Shown here: positions 14,101 to 25,409 of the stretch, piece by piece
Numbering within the stretch: position 1 is the first letter of the stretch
How the letters are laid out: every line of letters starts with the position of its first letter
Source of the DNA: Lycocorax pyrrhopterus obiensis
Lineage: Eukaryota > Chordata > Aves > Passeriformes > Paradisaeidae
Direction: 5' to 3'
Assembly (NCBI GenBank): GCA_014706295.1
Contig: JACSVZ010000004.1
Coordinates: forward strand, 3,900,638 to 3,964,637
DNA length: 64,000 bases
Notes under the pieces: generated by a model
Told to the model about the DNA's origin: nothing
The model's input: only the letters and a program-made list of their open reading frames with translations
Database searches by the model: none
Program-made: the position numbers and the translations under genes

Positions 14101-16052
14101 TTTTATTCTGTTCGGTTTTGGTTTTTGGAGGGGGGAGAAGAGTGTGTTAATCAAGGTTTCTGGAAGGGGTAGTTAGATTTTGCAGTGCTTTACCACGCAT
14201 GTGTGCACCGCTTTTTGTCTTTGTCTTCTCTGTATCCGTGGATGCACATGAATAGGGCTACAGCTTTACGCTGATAGCCCAGAGGCAGTAATAGCAAAGC
14301 TTTGCTGGTATCACTCTAACACTCCTAATTGCACATTAAAATTAGCAAAGAAAATCATTCTTTTCCATGCACAGGCTGTAAATTCCTACCCTCCCCGAAT
14401 ACAAAATACCTATTTCCAAACCTCTTAAGTTCAATATTATACTAAACACAGATCTTCTCTGTCTTCTGATGTCCCCATTCTTTCTGCCTCTCTTTCTGCC
14501 AAGGTGTAGCATCTCAGCTGAGTGATCTCAGGACAACTCCACAGGCCTATTACTTTGTCCTTCTGAACCAGCTTCAGTGAGGTTTGGTCCAGCTTTTTTC
14601 TTCTACACACCGTGCCTTCAAAAATGTACTCAGAAAAACACAGGGCCTTCTATACAGGACTACTCAAAACTTTATCCATTTTCAAGCCCTACTAGTCAGA
14701 TGGATGGGCTGAAAAATTCCTTTCCCAAAACTACCAGGATATGCTAATTTTGGCAATTCCCTCGCAAGTTCAGCTGGAGTCCGTTTTTCGCTAGAACAAG
14801 ATCTTGACTGCATTTTACTATTCAGCAGCTTGCACTGAATTAAAAGAAAATAAAAATCTACAAACCATATGGAGGAAACACAGATTAATCGGCGTAGGAA
14901 GCTCACGTTATACGTACGTGCTTATTAGGAAAAAGGCTGAATTAGAAACACTGCTTAGCAGAAACAGCTGACTCATGTTGCTACAGATTGAATTGAGTCA
15001 GAAATACTTCGAGGCTAATGGAAATATGTCATTCTCCCAGTCCTAAGCCAAGAAATATTTATGTGTTACCACAAACCTGTGTCCTGCATAAAACCTCAGT
15101 TGAAAGTTAGTTTCTCTGAATCTCACTGAGGCATTGTGGTGATCTGGGAATCCTACATTATAGGAATTCAGCAGACATCTCTACACAGAGCTGTCTGGGT
15201 TTGTGTCCTTACATTCTACAGTACACTTTGAGGCAAAATAAGGAGAAAGAGTGATCAAGAGGTGGAATGATTGTGAAACGCAGAGCAGCTCACAAAAGGG
15301 AGCTTAAAGAGAGCTCTTCCCAGGAGGAAGGAAAGGATAATTAGAGTTTAGTGAGAGTCACTCTCTTCCCTTTCAACACAACTCATAAGGGATATGTGTT
15401 GATTACCAAATGAAAGAGGATAATGCATTACTTAGAGACTGTACTGTGCAAATATTCATTTGAAAATGTTTACACTACAAATTTAGCTCATTTCCTGCAT
15501 ATCTATGCACAGATGGTAATTTTCTCAGATTCAAGTCTGCTTCAGAAGAGGGGGGAATGCTCACAGGAGCGCTAGCAAATTCAAAGGGATCTCTACCTAG
15601 CAGTAGCACAAGCATTTTGTTTTCTTCCTTTTTCTCCAGCTTTCATTCTATAAAATATTAATCTCTTTTGCACACTTAAAGTTTTATAATGGCTATGCAA
15701 AACTACAGGCAATCACAAAATATTTTCTAGCAAAGGATTCTAAAGCAAATTTGACACATTAAGAAGTTATGAAAAAATGAACGCTTTTGTCTTAATACTA
15801 AAAATTAAAATCTGCTTCTAATTACACATTCTTCCAATTAGTTACAAATTCCAAACAACGGCATCCAGCAGTCTCAGTTACACCTAGGTTTTTCCCCTAT
15901 CTCATCTAAAGCTGTAAGTCAGTGCTGAGATGTGCATGGGAAATATAAACTGTTGGATACTTTTCCTGGCAAAGTCAGACACATGCTGTAAACAGATTAT
16001 TCTTACCCAATTACTAATTTAGGACTAATTTGTTTAGGTTTTAATCCTTCTG

Positions 16053-16080
16053 TAATTTGTTCTTCCTGTAGAACAAATTA
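16053..16080. repeat. Perfect inverted repeat, 11-bp arms, 6-base loop
   Basis: The arms TAATTTGTTCT (16053-16063) and AGAACAAATTA (16070-16080) are exact reverse complements around the loop TCCTGT. The flanks also carry ACTAATTTGTTT at 16024-16035, a near copy of the left arm core. The sequence contains AGAACA, a hormone-receptor-like half site, in both orientations. Confidence 0.85.
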
Positions 16081-18830
16081 GATCTGATCAAGTAGTTAAC
16101 AGCTATAGCCTAATACACACCCAAAAATGACAGAGAGGTCTCACTTCCTCCACCAACGCCAAGTGCTATTCCCCCTTCTCCGTCCAAACTACTAGAGTAA
16201 GAGAAATAAAAATCATTCTAAAATTTAGTGTAAATAATAGAGATATTTCATATCAGGAGAACTGCTTCCTGAAAGTGCAGGTGCAGGACATACTTTTAAG
16301 CTCTTCCGCATGACAGTAAGACTTTTGCAGAGGGTACTGAAGGTTATGGCTGCACAGAAGGAACACGACTCCAGAGGACAAGAATTTAGAGTGAACATCA
16401 GGGGAGTTGTCAACAACCTCGACAGCAAAGCTCAGTTCTGGTATATTTTAACTTTGATCATTCCCATTCCTTCCATGCCCATTATTAAAAAGTCAAGTGT
16501 ACTGCAGAGAGCAGAATAAGAACAAGTATCAGTGTGGTAGACAAGGTATAGTCAAAGTCAGGAAAGGGCCTTGCTCCAGAATAATGAACTAGAGTTTCCA
16601 CTCTGCACTCCTTAAGTATCCCGTGCTCATTTTAGGTCCTCCAGTGAAAGCACTGGAAGTACTGGAAGTAAAAGATATTGCTGAGTTAGGACAAACAGCC
16701 TCATCAGTGAGAGCACATCAGTGTGCTTCAGAGTTCCGCACCATAATGCTTGGAAAGTCCTCTTGAAGACTTCAAGGAATCAAATCTGTGCAGAAAGACT
16801 TTTCTTGAGTAGCAGACCTCATTTCCACCATGTAAAACATTTCACAGCTTGTATCATTACAGCGTTTGTAAAAACACTGTCTGAGAGCAGTGGTGCATAA
16901 ATGAATTATTTAAGTTTTGCAGCAAATCACACTGAACTTGTGTGCAGCTTCTTAATGCACTCTAAGTGAGCCCTAGGAGGCAAATCATAGCAGGCAAGGG
17001 GTGTAATGTAAACCAAGTTTTATTAGCCACAAAAAAGCTACACTACAACATTTATTAAGTATCAGAGACAGCGCATTTAAATACATTTGATTTGGTAAGT
17101 AATAGCCAACATTGTGTCTATCTTTCCTAGTGTCAAAGGTTATTGATTAAAAAACACAAACAAAAAACCATCAAAACTACCAAACAGCATCAAAACTAAA
17201 AATAGCTGTTTATTTTCTTGTCAGTTCTGTTAATATAACAGGTCCCCTCTATTTTGCAAATAGCGATTTTCAACAAATTGCCATGTGTCACAAACAGTCT
17301 GCAATTCTCTAGCCTTAATACTTTGCTGAAAAGTAAAAATACATTAGTATGTTTGCATCCACTTGTTAGCAGCACAATCTCCGTGGTCCCCGCTGCCCTG
17401 AACAGCCTGGGAAACACACACCGCCCACAGCTCCCTGCCTTGCCCTCAATAAACAGCCCCCAAACACCCCTCTAACATTTTCTTATTTTAGGCAGCTGCC
17501 TCTTGTACTGCTTAAGCAGAGCAGAACTTCAAAACCAAAACTATTTCTGACAGAGTTCCATTTTCAAGATGGTATGAAATTTAAAAGGCAGCTTAGCAAA
17601 GCCTTTTTCCATACCTCTGCCCTTTCCTTACCTCATTAATTGAATCTCAAGAAAAACCTAAGCACCGCTTCACATGCTGTACATTCATGACACAAATCAT
17701 CCTTTATCTTTGGCCAAGGAGATAAGTCCAAGTCCAGACAGACAATAACAATAAAAAGAAATTAAATATACCAAAGTACTCAATGGGCAGACACTCACTG
17801 GTAAATATTTAATGCTCTGATAGCACAATTTGGGTATTTGTAAAATGCATCTGGTTTTCCTTTTGTATCTCTCTTGCACTCTCCAGCTTTGATCTGCTAT
17901 AAAATAAAAAAATAACTGTTAACTTCTCCTTGTGTCCTGAATACTGACGGAAGAGGTAGTGCTTAAAACTATCCCCGCAAAGCCACATAGTCTTGTAGCA
18001 ATGAAGTCCAAGTCCCCCACCCTTCTCAGCATGGGAGGGAACATAAATAATGTGTCAGGACAGTATCAGGACAGTGTGTGGGATCTGATGGTGGTACAAA
18101 ATACAATAAAGCAAAGATTTTCCGTGAAAATTTATAGCAGTTTACTACTACTACTCACTCTCGAGATCACTGAATCCTAGTTCCCTTTCTCAGAAGTCAT
18201 TTGTTTCCTTTTATTTTCTTCTACCATGCTGAGAAAACAGCCAAATAAAAGTCTGGAGCCTGAGGAGTGAAGGAAAAACTAGCAGCAAAATTAGCCCAGA
18301 GTCATGAGTCCATGATTCTCACTGGATCTTCTCGATGGTGGGACACAGAGCCTCCTCTAGGTGTGCACAGCTGTGTTTGTGGAGATAAAAGGCTTTTCTC
18401 TCTCATTGGCTTAGTTGAGAGTCTCTCACTGAGTAAGCTCTGAGCTCCAGAGATGACTAAGATTTGCCATCACTTCTCTTTCTGCCCTCACCAGGGTTTA
18501 ACAGCAGAAACCACCAGGAGCCTGAAATCCTATAATATATCCTTTTTTTTTCATTTTCCTTCCTCCTTCCTCCTCTTACTAGAAGAATCCATTACATTAC
18601 TATCCTTTATTGGTTTTTGCTTGTTTGGGGGTTTGGGGGTTTTTTTTAAAGGCCTTTCTGTGAGCAGCTGCATAAACAGGATAACCAGATTGATACCTTT
18701 AAACTGAAGAAAGGAACAATCTTTTTCCAGATGGAAACTTCCTAACATTTTTCTCCTCAGATATTTACATTTTCCAAAGCAAAAGTGAAAGCTCTTTCTG
18801 CTTTTTCATTGACTTGCCTTTTTCACCTTG

Positions 18831-18862
18831 TTTTTTTTTTTTTAAAACAAAACAAAACAAAA
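18831..18862. repeat. Poly-T followed by (AAAAC)n
   Basis: Thirteen T residues run directly into three AAAAC-type units. It is a simple low-complexity tract; no retroposed body is recognisable on either side. Confidence 0.8.
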
Positions 18863-20255
18863 AGCCTAGTTGTGAAATAAGGTAACTCTTCCTGAAAAGA
18901 TATTAATTATTTCTACATGATTTTGAATTGATTGTACCTGGAACAGAGGCTGCTAGACAAAGATTTAATACAATTATGGAGTACACAGCAAAAATAACAG
19001 TAGGTCTTCACTGCAGCAGGACACAACAGATGTTTCGGAGGAATGAGCAAGTTTCCATTACAGTCCAGATGTGTAATATATACAGAAGACAGCAATGGGA
19101 ACCCAAAGGAAAAATGATGCCACTTATAGCCATCCATGAAGAGATTATTTTCCTATAGAAAGAGCAATCAAACAGTTGTCCAGCTACTTAAAACAAGAGA
19201 TGTTCATCTTTCAGACATTCACATTTGATGAGATGCTGCTGAAACTGGCCTGGGAATCCAACAACTTTACAGGCCACATTGGCTGGAACAGAATTTGCTT
19301 TTCATTACAAAAAATCTATTGCTTTATATACTTCATCATCACCAGAAAAATTAAACTGAAACAACCACACCACTGCTGATGCATGGACACTACATATAAT
19401 TATTGAAAATGCCATTTTCTCATCTGGGTTTTCTTTTCATCTGCAGTTGTATTCTTACTCCATATACTAAGAACTACTCCTATCAAATACAAGGGGTACA
19501 ATATTTAGTGTTCAAATATTAAATATTTCAAACTTCTGAAGGTAAGTTCATTACCAAAGGAAAGTATAAACAAGGAGATGATAAACCAGTCATCATAAAA
19601 TATGGTAATAATCCCTTCAATGGCATATCTTGCTGTTGTAATTAACTAGTAATACATTCCTCCCATGTTTCATAGGGAGTTTTACTGCCTTAATATATAA
19701 CTGGAGCTCTTTAGCAGAATCAGCATAACTCAATCATCATTTCCCTTTCCCATCTACTATGGCCAAGATTCATTTCTACAGAGAAGTATCTTTAGTTCCT
19801 ACCTTATGAATCCATCATGCTTCGATCAAGAGAATATCCAAACTATACCACAACATTCGAGACTTAACTGCTGTGTCATTGATTGTGCATGTTTCCTGAT
19901 AGACAGCCTTGACAGTGCACTGAGTCAAGTTTGGTAGTTAAGTCTGTGTTATGTCTTCTAAGCAGCTATTAGACTGCACCAAAGCTGTCTTTTTGTATGC
20001 AATTCCACAAGCCTCTCCCTTTCTCCACTCGATTGTAGAAAATCTGATAACTCGTATTGACTGATAGTTTTTTTAAAGTGAGCATGAGTAATCACTTCAG
20101 ACTGAGTTTTCCACTTTCTAAATGTTCCTAAAAATATTCTGTTTTTCTGATTATTTATCAAGGGAACATGTTTGGTTTATAAATTTAAGTTTCTGTAACA
20201 TGGGCTGTTTCAGGAAGGCACATTATCAACAACTTCACAGATCAAGGAGACCTTG

Positions 20256-20271
20256 AATATTCATGAATATT
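20256..20271. repeat. Perfect 16-bp palindrome
   Basis: AATATTCATGAATATT is its own reverse complement. It embeds ATTCATGAAT and could act as a dimeric binding site, or be chance in AT-rich DNA. Confidence 0.8.
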
Positions 20272-21811
20272 TGGATTTTTTTCCCTAAAAGAATACACAT
20301 GCTACTTAACAATTTAGACAAATTTCATTTCTTTAAGTGCAAATCAATTCCCAGTGAAATTCTTCCCAGAGAGAAAGGAAAGTCAGGTCTGCAATGTTGA
20401 ACTCCTCCAAGTCATGTTGCCAGTGATTTTAGTGGTCTTGATTTTCCAGTGCTCAGTTAAAAGACATCTCATAAGACCAACAAGCAATCACTCCAGAAAG
20501 CTTTCAAAAGTTTACATGTAAACTCCTAAAACTCAAAGAAGCAAAATTAACTAGTCACAAGTGAAAATTACATGGGAACACCGTGCAAACTTGCTTAACT
20601 TTACCACAAATTGTGCTGGATAAGTGTTGGTAAGATCTGGACTTTGACTCAAAACTGTCTTTATTTTATAAATAACAAAGCTTCAAAATACATAACTATT
20701 GGCATGCTGACATTGCATGGGACTTGCTAGTGAGGAACTTCATCGCTTTGAGTTATCCAAATGAAATCAGTTTGATCCTTTTTGGCGTGTTCTTACACAT
20801 ACACCAAAGTCAGAATTTTAGCTCTCTGCTGTGTCTGCAAGCACAAGAAATAGCCACAGCACCTATCAAGCAGATCAACTGACACTTCCCATTTTAAAAC
20901 ACCGCTTTCAGACAAATGCAGTCACTTGGAAGGAAATTCTTCAAATATGTGAGTTTGTTTTACATTGAGATTTGGGGGGCTGGTGGTTTGATTTTGGAGT
21001 TTGTTGATTGTATTGGTATTCAGAGAAATACTGAGATGAAAGCTGGGAAGTATCAGGTGAACTGGCTGGATCACCACACCAAGTAAAAATTCATGAGAAC
21101 TGGGACTGCAGACATCTCAAAATAAATGTGCAGCTCTTCACATTACTTTGCTTTTCTCATGCTTAAAAGTATCCTTCCAACCACTTAACTGTTTCATGCT
21201 TTGAAATAAAAGCTTGAAATTTGTCAGCAGCTGCTCTGGCATTGGATAAATGCTTTTTGATACTTCATAAAAAGTTACCTAAAGTGGGTCACTTTATAAG
21301 CCGTTAGGGAAAAATAATAAAATCAGTTCACACCTAATCAGAAAATATTTCTTTGACTTTAACAGCTAAATTCTCTCCTGCCTGCATCTCCAGTGGGTCG
21401 GCTTCTGTCTGAAGCTGCAGAGACAAAGCAGGCCTTTCCTTAAAATTTCTTCTTCAGGTGCCGGGTAGGGAAGTGAGAAAAGGAAAACGTCTCCTGCAGT
21501 CTCGGGGGTCTCCTCCTCACTGTTCCCATCGTATCAGCTACGTACACTTCAACTTCTTTGCCAGTGAACAACGGTCCCATAAATAACAGCCACTTGCTCT
21601 ACATAATCCTGATTTATTCCCAGACAGTCTGTATTGTACCCTGAATCCAGCCAGTATGGAAGAAATATTATGACTCTAAGAGAGGATCACAGAGCAGACA
21701 TGCTAGAAAGGCTAAATTAACTTCTCCATATTGACAAAGGTACTACGTTTGATACCATTTTTGGCATGTAGCTATTGAAATACTTTAAGAAAGTGTAAAA
21801 TGGCTACGTAA

Positions 21812-21827
21812 ATGTGCAATTGCACAT
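21812..21827. repeat. Perfect 16-bp palindrome, C/EBP-like half sites
   Basis: ATGTGCAATTGCACAT is self-complementary. Each half contains a TTGCAC/GTGCAA element resembling half of a C/EBP site. Function is not shown by the sequence alone. Confidence 0.8.
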
Positions 21828-22130
21828 CTTAAAGAATATTCATTAAACTTTGTTAGACAGCACAATCCTTTTATATTAAAAAAAAAAAATCATTACCCTG
21901 TATTCAACTTTCCATTTCAAAAGTTCTCACTCGTTAAATTCTGCTCTTATTTCAGCATCTAAAATTTCCACTTACTTTGGGGAGAGCAGACTTATGTCAC
22001 TGATGCATATTTTGAAAATTCCACTGGCAATACAATGAAGAGCTGCAGTGCTAGATGTATTACAAAGGGAATATTTTACTAAAGCTGGCAGTGCCAATAC
22101 AATCTATTTCAACTTATATTGCCATGCCAT

Positions 22131-22183
22131 GAATACATTGTGTGATAATGAAAACTGCCTGGCACAGGAAAACGTCATTAAAC
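22131..22183 (+). mobile_element. Possible MIR-type 3' region
   Basis: AATACAT (22132-22138) followed by AACTGCCTGGCACA (22153-22166) resembles the MIR 3' region, remembered as 'AATACATGTAAAGCG...AACAGTGCCTGGCACA', and the spacing is roughly right. The match depends on two short blocks, so this is a weak call; a unique conserved element is the alternative. Confidence 0.35.
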
Positions 22184-22370
22184 AGTCCATTTTTGTCACT
22201 CACTTTGCCTAAAGTAAACAAGGGGATGCTCAGCTCAGCTTAGTGCTTCATAAATCACCGTGTTAATTTAAAAGAAAATTAATCTATAAAAATCTGGTAC
22301 TAAAAATACTTCTGAATGTCCAAGTTCTCAAATTTTTTTAAGTAATTTTATCTTCATTAAGTTGTTTACC

Positions 22371-22394
22371 TTAAAATACTCTAAAGTATTTTAA
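22371..22394. repeat. Inverted repeat, 10-bp arms, 4-base loop
   Basis: TTAAAATACT and AGTATTTTAA are exact reverse complements around CTAA. The whole neighbourhood is very AT-rich. Confidence 0.8.
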
Positions 22395-23084
22395 ATAAAT
22401 TTAATATTAGATACTAGAATGTTACAATTTTATTATATTTCATTCAGAAAAGGTTATTATTAACATAGGGATACACTCTAAGAAGTCCAGAGATAGACTA
22501 ATAAGGCAATACATCTCCAGTTCATATCCATCAGTGTCTGAGAAATTGTATAGACAAAAACTCAATAGATGCAACACAACTTATTCAGCAATAGTAGTCT
22601 AGACTAACACAGAACAGAAAGTGTTAATATATAAACTCCTGCCGGCTCATTCATATTCCTAAAAACTTCAGACAGAAGTTTCTAGTTCTTCTGCAAAGCA
22701 GGAAAAAAGAAATATATATATTCTATTAAACTAACCAATTAACTAACTAAATCATGTCAATGAGATCACCACATTTCAGAAAGATCTCATCTAATGATTC
22801 CAAGTTCTTTTGCAGAAGCAGTATTTGGAGTTATTAGTAAGTATTTCCGGCAAGGATTTCATGAAAATGAAAGGGAGCATACTTCCCCCATTATACGACC
22901 CTTACTGCTCTCAGTCTCTGTCCTTTCTTTAGGTGGTGACTTTTTTCTCCCTTTTTTTTGTAAAAGCAATATTTCAAAGAATAATTGGAAGAAGTAAAGG
23001 GTTGTTTTACCTCCTACTTGTAGAAGTTAGGGTTTTTTGAGACTGGTTTGTTTTTTTACACTTCTGTGAATTGTTTGTAGGAAC

Positions 23085-23099
23085 AGAGAGAGAGAGAGA
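23085..23099. repeat. (GA)n microsatellite
   Basis: Seven AG dinucleotide units in a row. Confidence 0.85.
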
Positions 23100-23160
23100 A
23101 GATCTGAAGTGAAAATGTTTAAGAACTAATACAGAAAATTACTGTCAGACTTAAAAAATA

Positions 23161-23186
23161 TTATCAGCAATTTTTATCAGCAATTT
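23161..23186. repeat. Perfect tandem duplication, 2 x 13 bp
   Basis: Two head-to-tail copies of TTATCAGCAATTT. The duplicated unit contains a TTATC (GATA-type) core. Confidence 0.9.
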
Positions 23187-23770
23187 TCATCAAGTTTTCT
23201 GTGTAGTTTTTTATATATCTATTATTATTCTTACTCAGAGAAATGGAAAGGGGGATTTTCTTTTACATCTGTTTTTCCTAGCAAACCATTATTAGGCAAT
23301 AACAATTAAACCTCCTGTTGTTGCTCAAGGTATTTTGATGCCTCTGTACCCTACATGCTAATTGTGACTAAAACACAGGTGCAGAAGCCAAAAATTATGA
23401 ATCACTTTTTTTTTGGTGTGGCTTCACCTGGAATGAAGACAAAGCTGTCTTTGGACCAAGAAGCGAGTGTGACCTCATGATTTCCTGGTGTTGGGAACTG
23501 CTAAGCCAGCCTCCGCTGTCAGCCACACCTATGTCAACTCATGCAATTCAAATTAAGCAAATTGAGTTCTTCCAGATTTAAATTACTCGAACTAAAAGGA
23601 GAAGATAGACCTCCAGTGACTTTTACAGGCTTCACTGGAACACAGATTTGTCATGTTTACAAGAATCTGATGTTTACATAGCTAAAGAATAGGAATAATG
23701 GGGAACAAAAGTTATATTTGGGTAATCATATCGCAGTCATGTTTATGCTTCAAATATGTGGAAAGTTGTC

Positions 23771-23787
23771 TTTTTTTTTTTTTTTTT
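23771..23787. repeat. Poly-T tract (17)
   Basis: Uninterrupted T run; equivalently a poly-A tail on the minus strand, but no retroposed gene body is recognisable beside it. Confidence 0.9.
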
Positions 23788-24639
23788 AATCTTTAAGCTT
23801 ATACTACATACAGAAGGAAAAAAATGCAAGCCCCATTATACTCAATATTCAAGTTCTGGGCCAGCAGGAAAGGGGAAAAAGTCCAAATATGCCTTGAAAT
23901 AAACTATAAGATTCTCCAAGACGTGAAACCCACAAGACAAAAGATGTGAAACCTACAATTTTCACTAGTTAGACTGCAAAAGATCAAGGCTGATAAAAGT
24001 GATCTCATTTACTCATTAAAGAAGCTTGAAGTTTCTTCAAGAATGAATTTCAGATTTTCACATCCACTGGAAAGCACACTTTAAAAGTCTGAGGGACAGA
24101 CTGAACGATTTAGTATCACAGACCACAAGTCGCCAACCTCTGTGACTCTTTAGAAGAAAAGGAACAAGAACAATTATTCCCAAGAGTGATATCCCAAAAT
24201 TACGCATCTGGTAGACAAACCTAGACAAGAAGTGACACGGAAAAGTGACAAAGCAAAACCGAAAACACTCACACATACAATATTTTAGAAGAAAACCTCC
24301 TCAAGAATTTTCCTTGTAGATTAAATTCAGCACTTGGAGAACTTTCAGCCTGTGCCTTAACCAATAGAATTTTCAGCTTCCTTTTGCCTTGTTTGCCATT
24401 TAGGAACGCAGGATCTATCCCTACAAGAAGAAACAAAGAGAGAGGTTATACTCACATTTAGCTTGCTAAGAATGCTGGCTTGTTGAGAAGACTCACAGAT
24501 TACACTATATAAGTCCTTTGGATGGACTTAAGCAAGTTCATTCCTTGTATTGAGTACTGGAGCCATATCAAATACAATTAGCTTCACTGTAATTCAGCAG
24601 AACACATAACAACCAGGTATCACTGAAGCCAAGGTTTTG

Positions 24640-24735
24640 GCTGGAATCAAAGAATAGTGGGGGATTTATATGGCTATGGAGACCATCTACAGTTACATTG
24701 GACAGGATTAAAAAACCCACACACATTTTAAAGAA
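24640..24735 (-). mobile_element. Possible degenerate CR1 3' end, minus strand
   Basis: Read on the plus strand, GAATCAAAGAATAGT (24645-24659) followed about 20 bases later by GGAGACCATCTACAGTT (24679-24695) follows the order of a reversed avian CR1 terminus, remembered as 'GAATCATAGAATGGT...GGGACC...GATCATCTAGT'. Divergence is high and the body is not recognisable, so this is tentative. Confidence 0.35.
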
Positions 24736-25384
24736 CATAAATCTCCAGGTTTTAAGGCATGAGCCAACTTTTCTCTGAAAAGAGAAGAAACTTTCCTTCT
24801 AAGTAAGTTATTCCACAATGGTGGTGGGGAGAAGCACCATTTCTAACCACAGAAAAGGGCCTCATCCAACGAACTGTGATCACCTGATGTTTAACAGTGA
24901 TGCCTCAAGTACGGTACTTGCACACCAGGGTAATTCCTCTCTTACCTCAATCAGACCTACACAACTTCAAGGGTTCAAACAGCTCTTTTGGGACAGTAGT
25001 AAAAATAAATGAAGCGATCACAGCAGTAATGTGGATCAGTGTTAATACTGCAAACATATAAAAGTTACCCTCTTAGTGTGAAGCTGAATGTAGACAAATT
25101 CAAAACAAGACATTAATTGTAAACGAGCAGGAAAAATAGAAACCTCTGAGAGGTGTAGCAGGTCCTCAGTAATTCCATTCCCATTGCTACTAGCTGCTAT
25201 TCTTAAGACTGAAACCTCAGCTCAATGCAGGTTGTTGGGAGTGTCAAATTATTGACTGAGACGCTTATACCCTGTGATACAATCTCCAAGCTACCAGTTC
25301 TCCAAACCCTTGAAGAGGTTGAAATTCTCAATTGCTATCCCTGCTACTTGCCCCCTCTCACACAATTCCAGAAGGATATAAGTG

Positions 25385-25409
25385 TGATCAGAGGCAGTGC
25401 CTCTGATCA
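25385..25409. repeat. Long perfect palindrome, 12-bp arms, 1-base centre
   Basis: TGATCAGAGGCA (25385-25396) and TGCCTCTGATCA (25398-25409) are exact reverse complements around a single G. It is the longest exact inverted repeat I found in the window and is GC-richer than its surroundings. It is directly followed by a purine-rich stretch (25411-25440). Confidence 0.9.

Larger units (their letters stand above)
5461..16052. other. Non-coding DNA, no gene seen
   Basis: About 10.6 kb of mostly unique sequence. Open frames reach at most 121 codons (minus strand, 8758-9123), within chance expectation, and match nothing I recognise. Simple content: a (TTG)5 run at 8187-8201, a purine-rich segment at 6030-6090, a G-quadruplex motif at 11131-11154, and an A-run near 12009. 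A small near-perfect hairpin (GTCAC-AAAA-GTGAC) sits at 9407-9420. Confidence 0.6.
16081..22130. other. Non-coding DNA, no gene seen
   Basis: About 6 kb without a supportable gene. It contains adjacent palindromes GGCAGCTGCC (17491-17500) and CTGCTTAAGCAG (17508-17519) next to a splice-acceptor-like tract, a tandem TCAGGACAGT pair near 18056-18076, a T13/(AAAAC)n tract at 18831-18862, and palindromes at 20256-20271 and 21812-21827. An A12 tract is at 21878-21889. Confidence 0.6.
22395..24635. other. Non-coding DNA, no gene seen
   Basis: No gene. It contains a (GA)n tract at 23085-23099, a perfect 13-bp tandem duplication at 23161-23186 (unit TTATCAGCAATTT) and a T17 tract at 23771-23787. Confidence 0.6.
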
